Source of the DNA: Ampullaceana balthica
Lineage: Eukaryota > Mollusca > Gastropoda > Lymnaeidae
Assembly (NCBI GenBank): GCA_944989445.1
Contig: CALYLW010000055.1
Span: forward strand, 186,001 to 250,000
Direction of reading: 5' to 3'
DNA length: 64,000 bases
Each line of letters opens with the position of its first letter. Within the stretch, counting starts at the first letter, position 1. Shown piece by piece: positions 29,607 to 41,976 of the stretch. A program made the translations under genes and the position numbers. The notes beneath the pieces were generated by a model. The model worked only from the letters and a program-made list of their open reading frames with translations, was not told where the DNA came from and made no database searches.

Positions 29607-30387
29607 GAGAGTAAATTTAGTTTTGTAAATGTAGTTTCGGATGTCGCCCGAGTAATGTAACTTCATGAATACATATTATATGTTAAGATAAGCTATTATA
29701 ATTTTTTTTTATATAAATTATAATATTACACAATTTTAAAATTAAGATTCCAAGTCGAATCATATAGTATACATTTAACAGGGGTATTAACTTGCGCCTA
29801 TACTATATAAGTCACTTAACTCGCATGAGGGAGTTCTATACTCAGCGTGAGTAGATCAGTGGGAATTACGGAGCGCGTTTATGCACGTGGAAGTGTGCGT
29901 GAGGCACTTGGTGTAAATAGAATATATATAAACGTGTGAACTGAATCTATGTTTATCTTGCTATTGTCTCCCCTATCCTCATTACTTCCCTTCTTTTCAC
30001 TTCATTGATCTAACCCCGGTGTCGAACCAAGCGTGCTCAGTCGTATCACGCGCACACGGCCCTCACTGGCTCCTCCCATCGGATCGATGGCAGCCACGCC
30101 CAGCGCATTCTCGTTTTCTTTCATCCGTCTTTATCTACTTTTTTCCCCTCCCCATCTCTCCTTTCATCATCCCTTGTGTGTCACGTGGTATGTGTTCTCA
30201 CATGGACTCGATCAATGTGATCGTCTTCATCAGATTCTCCCCGGTTCAAAAAGAAGAAACTATCCGAATATATGATGAGAGAGAAAACTTAGGCAAGCCT
30301 CGGAGCTGTTTGTTCATTTTGATCGTTTGCTGCGCCTTAGCACAGAGCGAGTTAACACAGCCGACTTTTTATAAGGTCGTTAACACG
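29607..30387. other. non-coding spacer, no gene seen
   Basis: AT-rich to 29780, then unique sequence. A 123-codon and an 80-codon plus-strand frame overlap in different frames at 30019-30390 without recognisable domains. Confidence 0.45.
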
Positions 30388-30573
30388 TGAATGTTGTAAC
30401 CTTGAATGGGAAGGAGGAGGGGGGGATTTGTGAGTTGTGGAGGCGTGGGGGGGGTATTTAAAAAATAGTTATAAAAAAAAAGGGGGGGGTTAAAATGATT
30501 GAACATGAGTTCTTTAATAATACTGTTAATTATACTATTTAATTATTTGTTCTTGAATATGTTTATGGGTGGG
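30388..30573 (+). repeat. direct duplication, left copy
   Basis: Matches 31422-31600 closely. Shared landmarks are GAATGTTGTAACCTTGAATG, GGAAGGAGGAGG, GATTTGTGAGTT, TGGAGGCGTGGGG and GATTGAACATGAGTTC. The shared part ends at TATGTTTATGGGTGG, after which this copy runs into a G-rich stretch. Confidence 0.9.
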
Positions 30574-30886
30574 GGTGGGGGTGGGGGGGGGGTGAAGGGT
30601 CACAAATTCTTGTCTGTTAGAAGCTGTTATAACAAAATTTATTGGAGTAAAGCACTCACTAAGCCAGTTGCAGATTTCTTTTCAAATACTGTTTCGAGAA
30701 ACAGAAATTCGAGAAACGTTTCTGGAGAAAGCCCGAACAACTGTGACAAAAGATTGGAAAATCGGCCCCCCTCACCATTGGAAAAGTAAGTCAAATTTGT
30801 GACACCCTCATGGGGGGAGCTTTACTTTGCGAGCCTTTGGTCATGATAGTGACAAGACAGAAAAAAGCAATAAGTTTGGATATATA

Positions 30887-31046
30887 TGAGCTACAAGGTT
30901 TTTGGTTGTCCATGAGAACTATGCTACGAGGGTTTTTGGTTATCCATGAGAACTAAGCTACAAGGGTTTTTGGTTATCCATGAGAACTAAGCTACAAGGG
31001 TTTTTGGATATCCATGAGAACTAAGCTACAAGGTTTTTGGATATCA
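30887..31046 (+). repeat. 34-bp tandem repeat, about 4.5 copies
   Basis: Unit contains GCTACAAGGGTTTTTGG and ATATCCATGAGAACTA with minor variants (GTTATC, GTTGTC, GATATC). Confidence 0.9.
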
Positions 31047-31079
31047 ATGCCGTCAATAAAAATTATTAATATTGTCGTG

Positions 31080-31300
31080 TTAAAAGGGAATTATATATTT
31101 TTAGTGGATTAATATGTAATTGTGTGGGTAGGGGGGAATATATCATGATGTTAGTAAAAGATTTATCATTGTGCTAGTAGGGAAATATATCTTAATGTAA
31201 TTCTGTTAGTAAGGAACTATATAATGGTGTTAGTAAGGATAGATATCATGGTGCTAGGAGACTGTCTAAATCAGGTTGGTGTATTATACTTGTTGAAGTT
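31080..31300 (+). repeat. degenerate repeat around ATATATCATGGTGTTAGTAAG
   Basis: Four or five loosely similar segments with landmarks TATATCAT, GTGCTAG or TGTTAGTAAGGA at 30-45-bp spacing. Decayed or only marginally repetitive. Confidence 0.4.
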
Positions 31301-31421
31301 GGTGGTTAACGGAGATGCTAAAAGATTTGGTGTATTACTGTATTACTGTAGGACAGGTGTTTGAAATATTTGACCATACGTTGCCACCTTTGATCATATT
31401 TGATCATCAAATATATATATA

Positions 31422-31600
31422 CATATGAATGTTGTGACCTTGAATGGGAAGGAGGAGGGGGGATTTGTGAGTTTTGGAGGCGTGGGGGGGAGTATTTAAA
31501 AAAAAATTTTTTAAGGTAAACATGATTGAACATGAGTTCTTTAATAATACTGTTAATTATACTATTTAATTATTTGTTCTTGAATATGTTTATGGGTGGT
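31422..31600 (+). repeat. direct duplication, right copy
   Basis: Partner of 30388-30573, about 1.03 kb away in the same orientation, with few substitutions and a changed A/T run. The junction on the right differs (TCCACCCATGCAGC here), so the duplicated block ends at GTTTATGGGTGG. Confidence 0.9.
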
Positions 31601-33560
31601 CCACCCATGCAGCTCCGAATGGGTACCTGACATTAGTTAGGAAAACAAAAGTGCCTGGGAAATTTCGCCGAATTCTCATAACCGTTGCCTGTGAACGCTG
31701 CGTCACTTGCCAATACGTTCTTACCAGAACGTAGGACACAGTTATCCTCTGTATAGAATGTGCGTCTGTTGACAGATAAGATAAAACTTAGGAGTTTGTA
31801 TTTGTTAACGTAAAAATGAAATCGTTTACATACGTGTTGAAATTGTTAAATAATATTTTTAAAATTATAAATTGTCACATGTGAATCATGAGTGAATCAC
31901 CAGTGTATCATGAGTGTTTTGCGTGATCGGATGACGGAGAGGTCACGTGAGTAATAAAGCGCGGGAAGAAAGAGTCGTTCCAATTGGCTAAAGAGGTTGG
32001 GGAGAGGAGTTGTCAGAGAACTTCCGTGGTGGAAGGACGAGATATGTGTGCCTGAATATTCCACGTTGTATAACCTCAAATTATATGTCATGTACATAGT
32101 ATACATATTAAAGTTGTTTTATTGAAACAAGTTCTTCAGAGGATTATTGTGTACATGGTTATGTATTGAGAGAACGCCTACAAGAGATTAATACATTAAT
32201 AAGTAAAAACCAGTTACATAAATGACCAACAATAATTGCTATTTTGATGGTTTGATATGTTATTTAATATGTTATTTGCAAGGTGTAAGTTATTTTTAGT
32301 ATCATTCATATGCTTTTCGATTTTACTACAATACTGTCATTATGTGTATTTTTTTTACCCTGAAAATGCCATTCACGTGAGTACGTCATAACAAATGCCT
32401 TAAATATCAGCACGAGTGCTGGACTTAAGACGTGGAATTTAAAGAACGCAGTACATAAACCAAGCATGTTATATTCAGCTCTCTTCCTCATCGCACTCTA
32501 TCTCTTTCTTTCGTTTACAACTGTATAATATTTAATGTCAAAAGTACCATAAAAAAAATATTTTAAAAAAAACATCGGCATGTAGCGGTAGACATTTATG
32601 TTGTACCCGCCAGCTCCCAGCCCCCACCCCCATTTTTTCCGCTCACTTGCGCTATGGAGCCAAAGTTAAGAGAAGAGTTACATGTACTTAAATTTCCTCA
32701 AATGTAAACTATTTGAAGAGTTCGAATTTTTTTATTATTGTCCCATATGGTGGGGGGGGGTGAGAGAGAGAGAGACTAGAGGGAGAAACTAGAGAGATTT
32801 CATAATTTTCAGTTAATTTCCCCAACCTTACAAACATTTTGCTCCGTTGTTTGAATTTCCGCCCTCGCCACCCCACTCCCGCTGAATGTGACTTCTTCCC
32901 TGGTTCAATCGCTTACTCACCTACCTCGTGCCGGTCTCATTCAGCGAGCGAGCAGCAATTTGCGATAACTACTTTCTCGCACTATAATTAGCCTGCACGT
33001 GTATTTTTATAACCTCCATGTTGTGAAAATAGCTGGGAATTTGTTTTTTTTATTGTTCTGTTTTATTTTCCTATTTTTCCCATGACGACATTTTCTCTCC
33101 CCCCCCCCTCCCTCCCTGCAAAAAACACTTAATAAGAGCTAGATATTCAATGATGTCGTTCACTTTATTTATATCTTGTTTGTTTTAAGTGTAAATATTT
33201 TTTAGTTCAGCTAATCGAAAAGAATTGGTGTGGGATTTATAATTATTTTAGCAGTTTGATTTTTAAAAATAATTCATTTTTAAAAATGTATCTCCCTTTG
33301 TTTTACTGTCTCCTTGTCCTTCCCATGCGTTTTATCCTTAGGGCTTCTCTTTTACTCATGTTAACAACATCTTTTTTACTAATGTTAAAAATCTGTTTAA
33401 CATCTGTTTAACTAATGTTAACATCTTTTGTCTGATTAATTACATGTTACCATTATAGTAGACCACACATCCATTGTAATTTTTTTTCTCACACATCATG
33501 ATGTTTCTTACGGAAAAACACAGTGGAAACTAGAAGCAAAGATGTTGTGGGACTGAATGG
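31601..33560. other. non-coding spacer, no gene seen
   Basis: AT-rich unique sequence with G and C homopolymer runs (32751-32760, 33101-33109) and short GA repeats near 32763-32800. No coding or RNA feature recognised. Confidence 0.5.
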
Positions 33561-33582
33561 AAGGTGCTGGACAGAGATAGGA

Positions 33583-34192
33583 AGATGGTGGACAGCATGA
33601 GTGATGGTGGACAGCATGGGAGATGGTGGGCAGCATGGGAGATGATGGACAGCATGGGAGATGGTGGACAGCATGGGAGATGGTGGACAGCATGGGAGAT
33701 GGTGGACAGCATGGAAGATGGTGGACAGCATGGGAGATTGTGGACAGCATGGGAGATGGTGGGCAGCATGGAAGATTGTGGACAGCATGGGAGATGGTGG
33801 ACAGCCTGGGAGATGGTGGACAGCATGCGAGATGTTGGGCAGCAATGTAGATGGTGGACAGCATGGGAGATGGTAGACAGCATGGGAGATGGTGGAAAGC
33901 ATGGGAGATGGTGGACAGCATTAGAGATGGTGGGCACCATTGGAGATGGTGGACAGCATTAGAGATGGTGGGCAGCATTGTAGATGGTGGACAGCATGGG
34001 AGATGGTAGACAGCATGTTAGATGGTGGACAGCATGGGTGAAGATAGACAGCATGGTTGATGATAGACAACATGGTTGATGATAGACAGCATGGTTGATG
34101 ATAGACAGCATGGGTGAAGATAGACAGCATGGAAGATGGTGGACAGCATGGGAGATGGTGGACAGCCTGGGAGATGGTGGACAGCATGGGTG
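33583..34192 (+). repeat. 19-bp minisatellite, about 32 copies
   Basis: Unit CATGGGAGATGGTGGACAG with scattered variants. From about 34020 to 34125 the sub-variant CATGGTTGATGATAGACAG is clustered. Because 19 is not a multiple of three the frame rotates every unit, yet all three minus-strand frames stay open for more than 130 codons, as does one plus-strand frame. This is a composition effect (no stop trinucleotide in those registers), not coding evidence. Confidence 0.95.
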
Positions 34193-35689
34193 ATTTATTG
34201 TGTTAGACACTGTGGCATTTAGGTATGTCGTCCCCAAGATTGAAGTTGTTGTAACCAATATATTGCCATTTGGCACTAGCCACTAGTCGTCAGTGTTAAT
34301 TTTCAATCTAATCAATGACTGTTATACTGTAGGTAGAGATGATCCCCACGTGACCATGCTTAGCTTGGAACAGAAATAAATTACCTTGACCTCGAACTGC
34401 AACCGACTTTTAAAACTTTGGATTAAATTATTATCAAAATTATATATGTGTCTTTAAACAACTTCTTCTTCCTTATTTTTTTCTTAAGGATTTCAAATTC
34501 CCAAAAATATTCCAATGTTAATGTAAGCGTTGCCTGTGATGTCGTTAATGTACCCTAAGATTATAGCTCACGTGCTCAACAATAATATACTCTATACTCT
34601 ATACATATTGTTGACAGGAATATTTTAATGATAAACCATTCGTTTAATGATATACCATACTTAACCACGAGACCAAAACAAATCTCTCAAGGAATTGGAG
34701 ACTCAGCTGGGCTATAAATAGAAGGAAATCTACTTCCGACGTGCAGCAACTGCTATTTTACGCGTCGATGTACGCTGTCATTTACGTTCAAAATAGGTGC
34801 TTCAAAGCGGCGTAATCGCTGCCGCTTTAAAGTTAAAGAACGCCCCTCTGTTTACGGAGCCTTGTATTTGCACACACGGTAAAATGACAATTGCATGATA
34901 AGATGGAGCCGGCGTGGCGTATTCATTCCTTTTTAAGTTTAAAGACAGGGGTTCTATATGGAAGTAAGCAATGGACATCGTTGTAGTAAATTAACATAAG
35001 AAATTTAAAAAAAAATAAATTATATACATATTATTTTTAATGAATGATTTTAAAATCTTGACTTTAAAACTGCTCTTATTATTTTTGTTAAATATATTTT
35101 ATTTTATAATGTATCTTTTAATTAATTTCAAAGAAAAAATAATTTGTTTTTAATGTTTAATTTTTTAAAAAAATTTATTATTATTATTTTATTATTTTTT
35201 TTGTGTGTTGGGTGCAGTTGGTTTCCTATGTATCCAGAGCAGTTATTAAAAAAAACACACAACCAACATTAGATGGTCACCTAGTCAGTTTCATTGATTC
35301 AGTTTGTACTCTCATCTTTGCGTGAGGCGTGGGGGTTTATTGTATCACTACTTGGTCAAATTATATATAAACGCAATCCATCTTGTTACCAGTTATGGCT
35401 ATAGCTTTGCTCAGCTATGTGGTTTAGCTACGTCCAACAAGAATCAACAATGGTCAGCACTGCAGCCATATGTCCAACTATGTCTAGCCATGTTTAGCCA
35501 TTTTGAACTCAATACCATTTTTTTAAGCCTGTAGTTATACAAACCTTGGAGTGCGACCAGTTTAGAGGTGGGGTTTCAAGAAAAAAAAACAAATTTAGAA
35601 CCTCTGAGTGATTCTGTAAATAGTTTATATCATTGACTGATTGACATATCAGAAATAAATACCTGTTTGTATGTCTGTGAGTCTATCCT
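34193..35689. other. non-coding spacer, including a non-repetitive block at 34690-34930
   Basis: The block 34690-34930 is unique and less AT-rich than its surroundings. It holds a TATAAATAG motif at about 34714 and a perfect 8-bp hairpin AAAGCGGC/GCCGCTTT at 34804-34828. It also has a GTAAAATGACAATTGCATG segment. 34980-35220 is very AT-rich. No domain-bearing frame. Confidence 0.4.
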
Positions 35690-35978
35690 CTCTCCCCTAG
35701 TCTCTCTCGTTTTATCTCTCACATTTTTATTTCTTTCTCACTCTCTCTCTCTCTCTCTCTTGAACAATTTCAGTTCAATAACATCACTCTCTCTCTCTCT
35801 CTCTTTTCTCTCACTCATTTTCTCTCTTTCTTTCTTTTTTATCCCTCGCTCTCTCTTTTCTCTCGCACTCTCTAACGCTCTCTCTCTCTCTCTCTCAATA
35901 TATATCTCTCTCATCTCTCTCTATATATCTTCTCTCTATCGTTCTCTCTCTCTCTTCTCTCTCTTTCTCTCTCTCTAA
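35690..35978 (+). repeat. imperfect (CT)n microsatellite region
   Basis: CT/TCTC-rich stretch with interruptions. One interruption at about 35764-35786 contains CAATTTCAGTTCAATAACATC, which is also the core of the 33-bp repeat at 39568-39668. Confidence 0.9.
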
Positions 35979-36694
35979 TTCTCCCCTCCCCAACAAACTG
36001 CTCTCAAGTTCTGAATGACCTAACATTGAAGCCAGCATCAGGTTGACAGAACGTAGTGTTGGATGCCGGGAAATCGTTACTAGATCTGTGGACTAAATAT
36101 AGCAGTCGTTGAAACAGAGGAATGTTGGAGAAACTGATGATACAACTGTATTAAGCTGATGTATGTTGATTGTTAACACATTTGTAATGTCAACAGACAA
36201 AAACAGTAATGTCAACAGACAGTAATGTCAACAGACTGTAATGTTTGTAACATAAGCTAGGTTTAGTTTATTGTCTATATTTTCTGATAATTCTTTCATT
36301 CTTAGGATGATGTCATCAATGTTTTTTTAATAAATTTTTTACAATGTATTTTAAAAAATAAACATTTGTTTTGGTGGGGGGGGGTGTTCTTTGTTTTTTT
36401 TTCTTTCTTAAAATATTTTTAAAAAAATAATTTTACAAAATGGTGCCAAAAGAACCAAGATATCCCATATTTCAGCTCGACATTGAATCAAATTGATAAA
36501 ATGTCAGTTCTGAAGAATGACACGTGTCATTCATTTTATCCCCCATGTATGTCTAGCATTCAGAGATCAGAGCCCATTAAAATAACAATGTTAACATCCC
36601 TGCCACGTCCTATTCACATTTTTGTCACACTAGCCATTTACACTTCAATAGAATTATACTTGTTCCATTCACACATTAATAGCATCACACTTTT
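35979..36694. other. non-coding spacer, no gene seen
   Basis: Unique sequence with a short AATGTCAACAGACA repeat (about 36186-36243, three copies) and T/A-rich DNA near 36330-36440. Confidence 0.5.
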
Positions 36695-39041
36695 CACCAT
36701 TTACTGTATAGTCCATTTACACATCTATACTACATCGCATTGTTTAGTTCCCATTTACTGTATAGCCATTTACACATCTATACTACATCGCATTGTTTAG
36801 TTCCCATTTACTGTATAGTCATTTACACATCTATACTACATCGCACTGTTTAGTTCCCATTTACTGTATAGCCATTTACACATCTATACTACATCGCATT
36901 GTTTAGTTCCCATTTACTGTATAGCCATTTACACATCTATACTACATCGCATTGTTTAGTTCCCATTTACTGTATAGTCATTTACACATCTATACTACAT
37001 CGCATTGTTTAGTTCCCATTTACTGTATAGCCATTTACACATCTATACTACATCGCATTGTTTAGTTCCCATTTACTGTATAGCCATTTACACATCTATA
37101 CTACATCGCATTGTTTAGTTCCCATTTACTGTATAGCCATTTACACATCTATACTACATCGCATTGTTTAGTTCCCATTTACTGTATAGCCATTTACACA
37201 TCTATACTACATCGCATTGTTTAGTTCCCATTTACTGTATAGCCATTTACACATCTATACTACATCGCATTGTTTAGTTCCCATTTACTGTATAGCCATT
37301 TACACATCTATACTACATCGCATTGTTTAGTTCCCATTTACTGTATAGCCATTTACACATCTATACTACATCGCATTGTTTAGTTCCCATTTACTGTATA
37401 GCCATTTACACCTCTATACTACATCGCATTGTTTAGTTCCCATTTACTGTATAGCCATTTACACATCTATACTACATCGCATTGTTTAGTTCCCATTTAC
37501 TGTATAGCCATTTACACATCTATACTACATCGCATTGTTTAGTTCCCATTTAGTGTATAGCCATTTACACATCTATACTACATTGCATTGTTTAGTTCCC
37601 ATTTACTGTATAGCCATTTACACATCTATACTACATCGCATTGTTGAGTTCCCATTTACTGTATAGCCATTTACACATCTATAGTACATCGCATTGTTTA
37701 GTTCCCATTTACTGTATAGCCATTTACACATCTATACTACATCGCACTGTTTAGTTCCCATTTACTGTATAGCCATTTACACATCTATACTACATCGTAC
37801 TGTTTAGTTCCCATTTACTAAATAGCCATTTACACATCTATACTACATCACATTGTTTAGTTCCCATTTACTGTATAGCCATTTACACATCTATACTACA
37901 TCGCATTGTTTAGTTCCCATTTACTGTATAGCCATTTACACATCTATACTACATCGCATTGTTTAGTTCCCATTTACTGTATAGTCCATTCACACATCTA
38001 TACTACATCGCATTGTTTAGTTCCCATTTACTGTATAGCCATTTACACATCTATAATACATCGCATTGTTTAGTTTCCATTTACTGTATAGCCATTTACA
38101 CATCTATACTATCATCGCATTGTTTAGTTCCCATTTACTGTATAGCCATTTACACATCTATACTACATCGCATTGTTTAGTTCCCATTTACTGTACAGCC
38201 ATTTACACATCTATACTACATCGCATTGTTTAGTTCCCATTTACTGTATAGCCATTTACACATCTATACTACATCGCATTGTTTAGTTCCCATTTACTGT
38301 ATAGCCATTTACACATCTATACTACATCGCATTGTTTAGTTCCCATTTACTGTATAGCCATTTACACATCTATATTACATCGCATTGTTTAGTTCCCATT
38401 TACTGTATAGCCATTTACACATCTATACTACATCGCATTGTTTAGTTCCCATTTACTGTATAGCCATTTACACATCTATACTACATTGCATTGTTTAGTT
38501 CCCATTTACTGTATAGCCATTTACACATCTATACTACATCGCATTGTTTAGTTCCCATTTACTGTATAGCCATTTACACATCTATACTACATCGCATTGT
38601 TTAGTTCCCATTTACTGTATAGCCATTTACACATCTATACTACATCGCACTGTTTAGTTCCCATTTACTGTATAGCCATTTACACATCTATACTACATCG
38701 CACTGTTTAGTTCCCATTTACTGTATAGCCATTTACACATCTATACTACATCGCATTGTTTAGTTCCCATTTACTGTATAGCCATTTACACATCTATACT
38801 ACATCGCATTGTTTAGTTCCCATTTACTGTATAGCCATTTACACATCTATACTACATCGCATTGTTTAGTTCCCATTTACTGTATAGCCATTTACACATC
38901 TATACTACATCGCATTGTTTAGTTCCCATTTACTGTATAGTCCATTTACATATCTATACTACATCGCATTGTTTAGTTCCCATTTACTGTATAGTCATTT
39001 ACACATCTATACTACATCGCATTGTTTAGTTCCCATTTACT
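36695..39041 (+). repeat. 53-bp satellite-like array, about 44 copies
   Basis: Unit contains CATTTACTGTATAGCCATTT, ACACATCTATACTACATCGC and ATTGTTTAGTTCC. Copies are highly similar, with rare changes (CACTG for CATTG, TAGTC for TAGCC, TACATTGC). A few units gain or lose one base (for example near 37985, 38111 and 38941). Left edge units (36600-36695) are partial and diverged. 53 bp is five helical turns. Confidence 0.96.
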
Positions 39042-39567
39042 CTTGAAATATACATGAACACAACTTATAAATAAAACAACACCGTCGCTTATCAGTGACA
39101 CAAATTTAATCATTGGTTTGAACAAATTCAAAATAAAAGGTTAGTAAGGGATGTGATCATATACACAAGGGAGGGGGACAGGGATGGGGGGAGGGAGGGG
39201 GGTAGTTACAAGTTGTGGTTCCATTTACCAAAAAAATAACAGCGTGATGTTCAGATAGCAATACATTATTTATATTTGAAAACAATGGTTAGCATAAATG
39301 TAAACTATTCCATCAATATACGAACAATGGCAACGTTAAAGACAGATCAACAAAATTAATATTTTGTGAACTCCTGGCTGGTGAAGATTACGCAGGTAGC
39401 CTTGAAGATAATTATAATCGTGATGGTGTTTGTAATGAAGATTATGATGACAGTGATGATGATGATGATTATGGTGAGAATAGTGAGATGAATAAATTTG
39501 AGAAGTAATGATTTTTTTTTCCAGGTTTTGTTTATAAAGTCCATACACATTTACAGCATACTCTTTA

Positions 39568-39668
39568 GACCACAATTTCAGTTCAATAACATCATTTTAG
39601 ACCACAATTTCAGTTCAATAACATCATTTTAGACCACAATTTCAGTTCAATAACATCATTTTAGACCA
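39568..39668 (+). repeat. 33-bp repeat, three copies
   Basis: Three near-identical copies of a unit containing TAGACCACAATTTCAG followed by TTCAATAACATCATTT. The core is shared with one site at about 35764. Confidence 0.93.
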
Positions 39669-40337
39669 CTATCGTGGCCCACAACTTGTTGACAGATAAT
39701 TCAGATTTAAGCATGTACATTTCTGATAATATAATAGCGTTAATATCATAAATTCACTATAAAAAAACACACAGCTCAAATAAATATCTACAGTATTTCA
39801 AAAATAAACACGTGGCTTTAGTTACAAGCAACGGTCACCAAAATAACATATTCTAAAGAACCTTGTGTTTTAAAAACACAAAATTATTCATACATCCATG
39901 TTGAGTTTAAATTTTAAACAAATCAAAACTGTTAGTCTCGTATATTGTGTTCCGAAATTTTAAGTGAACAAGTTTAACTTCGTTTCTTTGATTGAATTAT
40001 TATTTTTAAATTATTTTTTATGTGAAATTAATTTCCAGGGTTGTATTTAGTCATGAAAAGTTATAAAGTCATTATTTCAGAGGCGCTGCCATTATCTTTA
40101 AGGTTATTTTAAAAGGAGGTGTTAAGGGGGCCACTAGGGCGTTCAAACCACTATTGTCAATATTTGCTCCTTGCGGATATTGCGTGAAGCATTCTTAACA
40201 TAGAGACTGTTCACCTTTATAGATTCCATTGTCTTGACGCGTGTAAATTTATTTGCATTCATTTTTATTAGTTTCTTTTTCCTGCAGCCAGTTATTGCGT
40301 GGTGAACGATATAGATCATAAATATTCTCTCCGTGTG

Positions 40338-40416
40338 TCAGTGTGCGTACGTGCGTGTGTTTGCGTGTGTTTCTGCGTGTGTGGTGTGTTTGTGTGTGTG
40401 TGTTTGTGTGTGTGTT
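40338..40416 (+). repeat. GT-rich microsatellite
   Basis: Imperfect GTGT/GCGT tract, ending in two short pure GT runs. Confidence 0.9.
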
Positions 40417-40795
40417 ACGCTTAAGCAATTGGTCTACGAGCCATCTCTCGATATTCTTCAACAGCATTATGTGATTTTCAAAAAATGTAATAGCTTTCTT
40501 CTATGGATCTATTAATCTATACTTCAAGTCAAATATTTTGATAAATTTTTTTTTAAAGTAAAAAAGAAAGAATAAATTAACCGTTGAAGCGGAATTGATC
40601 GCGTAAATATATGGTGAAATGTTATAAATATTTATATATATTGATGTGATAACAGCTTCCTGTCGGTGATTAGACTTAACCTTTGACCTGATGCTAAAAC
40701 ACAAAAACTCCTTTGGGCTGCATCCAATCAGTCCCAAATATGTTAACACTCCTTTCTCTACCCGTCTCATCATTTCTCCACAGGTTTTGCCGAGG

Positions 40796-40801
40796 TTTAT
40801 T
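40796..40801 (-). terminator. candidate poly(A) signal for the SIX3/6-like gene
   Basis: AATAAA on the minus strand, about 345 nt after the stop codon at 41145-41147. It is the only AATAAA I find on that strand in the first few hundred bases downstream. It is followed on that strand by CCTGTGGAG, a weak GU-rich region. A hexamer alone is weak evidence. Confidence 0.3.
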
Positions 40802-41144
40802 GGAGCACTGACTTCTGCTGTCCCCTACCGCGGCTTCTGGGACGATCATTCGTCGGATGGAAACAAGTCAGGGGCGTCGACCCTCACAGGGAAAAGAGAT
40901 AGGCGATTCACGGGCACGACTCGCCGATTCGAGGTTGTGTCTTTGTCTCAGGCCATCTGTTGCTGCGGTAACCGGACGTAAAGACCAGAAGTCCACCAAA
41001 AGAACATTGTCTTTTCGCGATGATCGCGTCATAAGTTCATCTCTTGTAGAAAAGTGAAATTTCCGAAGTCATGGGACCGACCCCCACCAAGATCACAACA
41101 CTGCAAGTCAAACATGTCTTATGTCATAATCTCTTGGGGTCACA

Positions 41145-41976
41145 TCACGACGCTGAGCCTAGGACGCCATTGTGTCTGGCAAAGTTGCTGAGAGCTTCTT
41201 GGGTAAACTGGTCGTGGGCCTTGGCGTAGTCCTGTCGGACGAGTTCATGGGCCTTGCTGAAGTCGACCCTTAAATCACGCTGGTGGTAGTCCAGAGGGAT
41301 GCCTCTGTCTCGGACGTTGAAGTCTCTCACCACGGCATCGCGGTGGAGGAAGTCGGCTCGAACCGCCGCGTAGTGGCTCAGCATCTCGTGGTGTGGAGGA
41401 AAAGCCGGGTGAGGGATTTCCCGTTTGATGAATTCCGAGCCTGGGCTGCGATCTCCGTGGGGCGAGCGTTCCGGCCGCGGCTGGTGCTGCTCCGAGCGAA
41501 TCGGGGCGCCATTTGTGCGGTCGGGCGAGGTGGCCAGCTCATGGGGTTTGAAAAGTGGGCGTGGCATGGGAGGCGTGGGGGATGAGGGTTGGCGCAGCTC
41601 AGCCTGGTGCTGGGGGGACTCCCTCGCGGAGGAGGCTGTGGAGTTTGGGGGAGGCAAGATCGGTCCGAGTTGAGGGAGCTGCGGTCGGATGATGTCAAAA
41701 GACGAGTTCCTAATGGGTTGCTGGAGGTGCGGGGGGAGGAAGGGGTTGTTGACTATCAGGGGGTTGGGCTGCGGGGACGAGCTGCGAGACTCGGACACCG
41801 GGTCTATGTCCTCCAGGTGGGAGGGGTCGCTGATTTCACTGTCAAGGTCGCTGATGCAGTCCTCGTCATCCAGGTCGTTGTCGTGGTCCCGGCGGTCCGT
41901 GTTGCTGCTGGAGGGCGAGACGGTGTCCTCGCGGGACGAGGACGTCATCTTGCTACCGTGGTGCTGTTGCTGGAGT
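41145..41976 (-). CDS. terminal coding exon of a SIX3/SIX6 (Optix)-like homeobox gene (C-terminal tail, partial)
   Basis: The exon encodes 276 residues plus the last base of a split Arg codon, and ends in TGA at 41147-41145. The open frame continues past the acceptor into the intron, but the acceptor (minus-strand CTTTTCCTGCATTCCAG) fixes the start at 41976. SIX3/SIX6 proteins are nuclear homeodomain repressors or activators of anterior brain and eye development. In vertebrate SIX3 and SIX6 the only coding intron falls right after the homeodomain, within the Arg of KNR before LQxQ, which is the phase seen here (xxA then LQQQHHGSK). Residues 33-50 are acidic and include SDLDSEISD, like the DSEIS stretch after the Drosophila Optix homeodomain. 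The rest is Pro/Ser-rich. IKRE at 183-186 fits a SUMOylation consensus. Residues 200-260 are charged, with spaced RD/RADF/VRDF/LRVDF motifs and are probably helical. The SIX domain and homeodomain are not in this exon. The alternative is another transcription factor with a similar tail; the long C-terminal extension is unusual for vertebrate SIX3/6. Confidence 0.68.

Larger units (their letters stand above)
39042..40795. other. non-coding spacer downstream of the SIX3/6-like exon
   Basis: Holds G-rich runs near 39165-39200, a GAT-rich patch near 39440-39480, a 33-bp three-copy repeat and a GT microsatellite (both listed). AT-rich DNA elsewhere. No gene seen. Confidence 0.45.

Noticed and set aside
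28665..29666. Long open frames with four-residue repeats on both strands.
   Set aside because: Direct result of a 12-bp stop-free repeat; four frames are open at once.
30019..30390. 123-codon frame as a gene or exon.
   Set aside because: Overlaps another frame in a different register. No domain and no clear splice signals.
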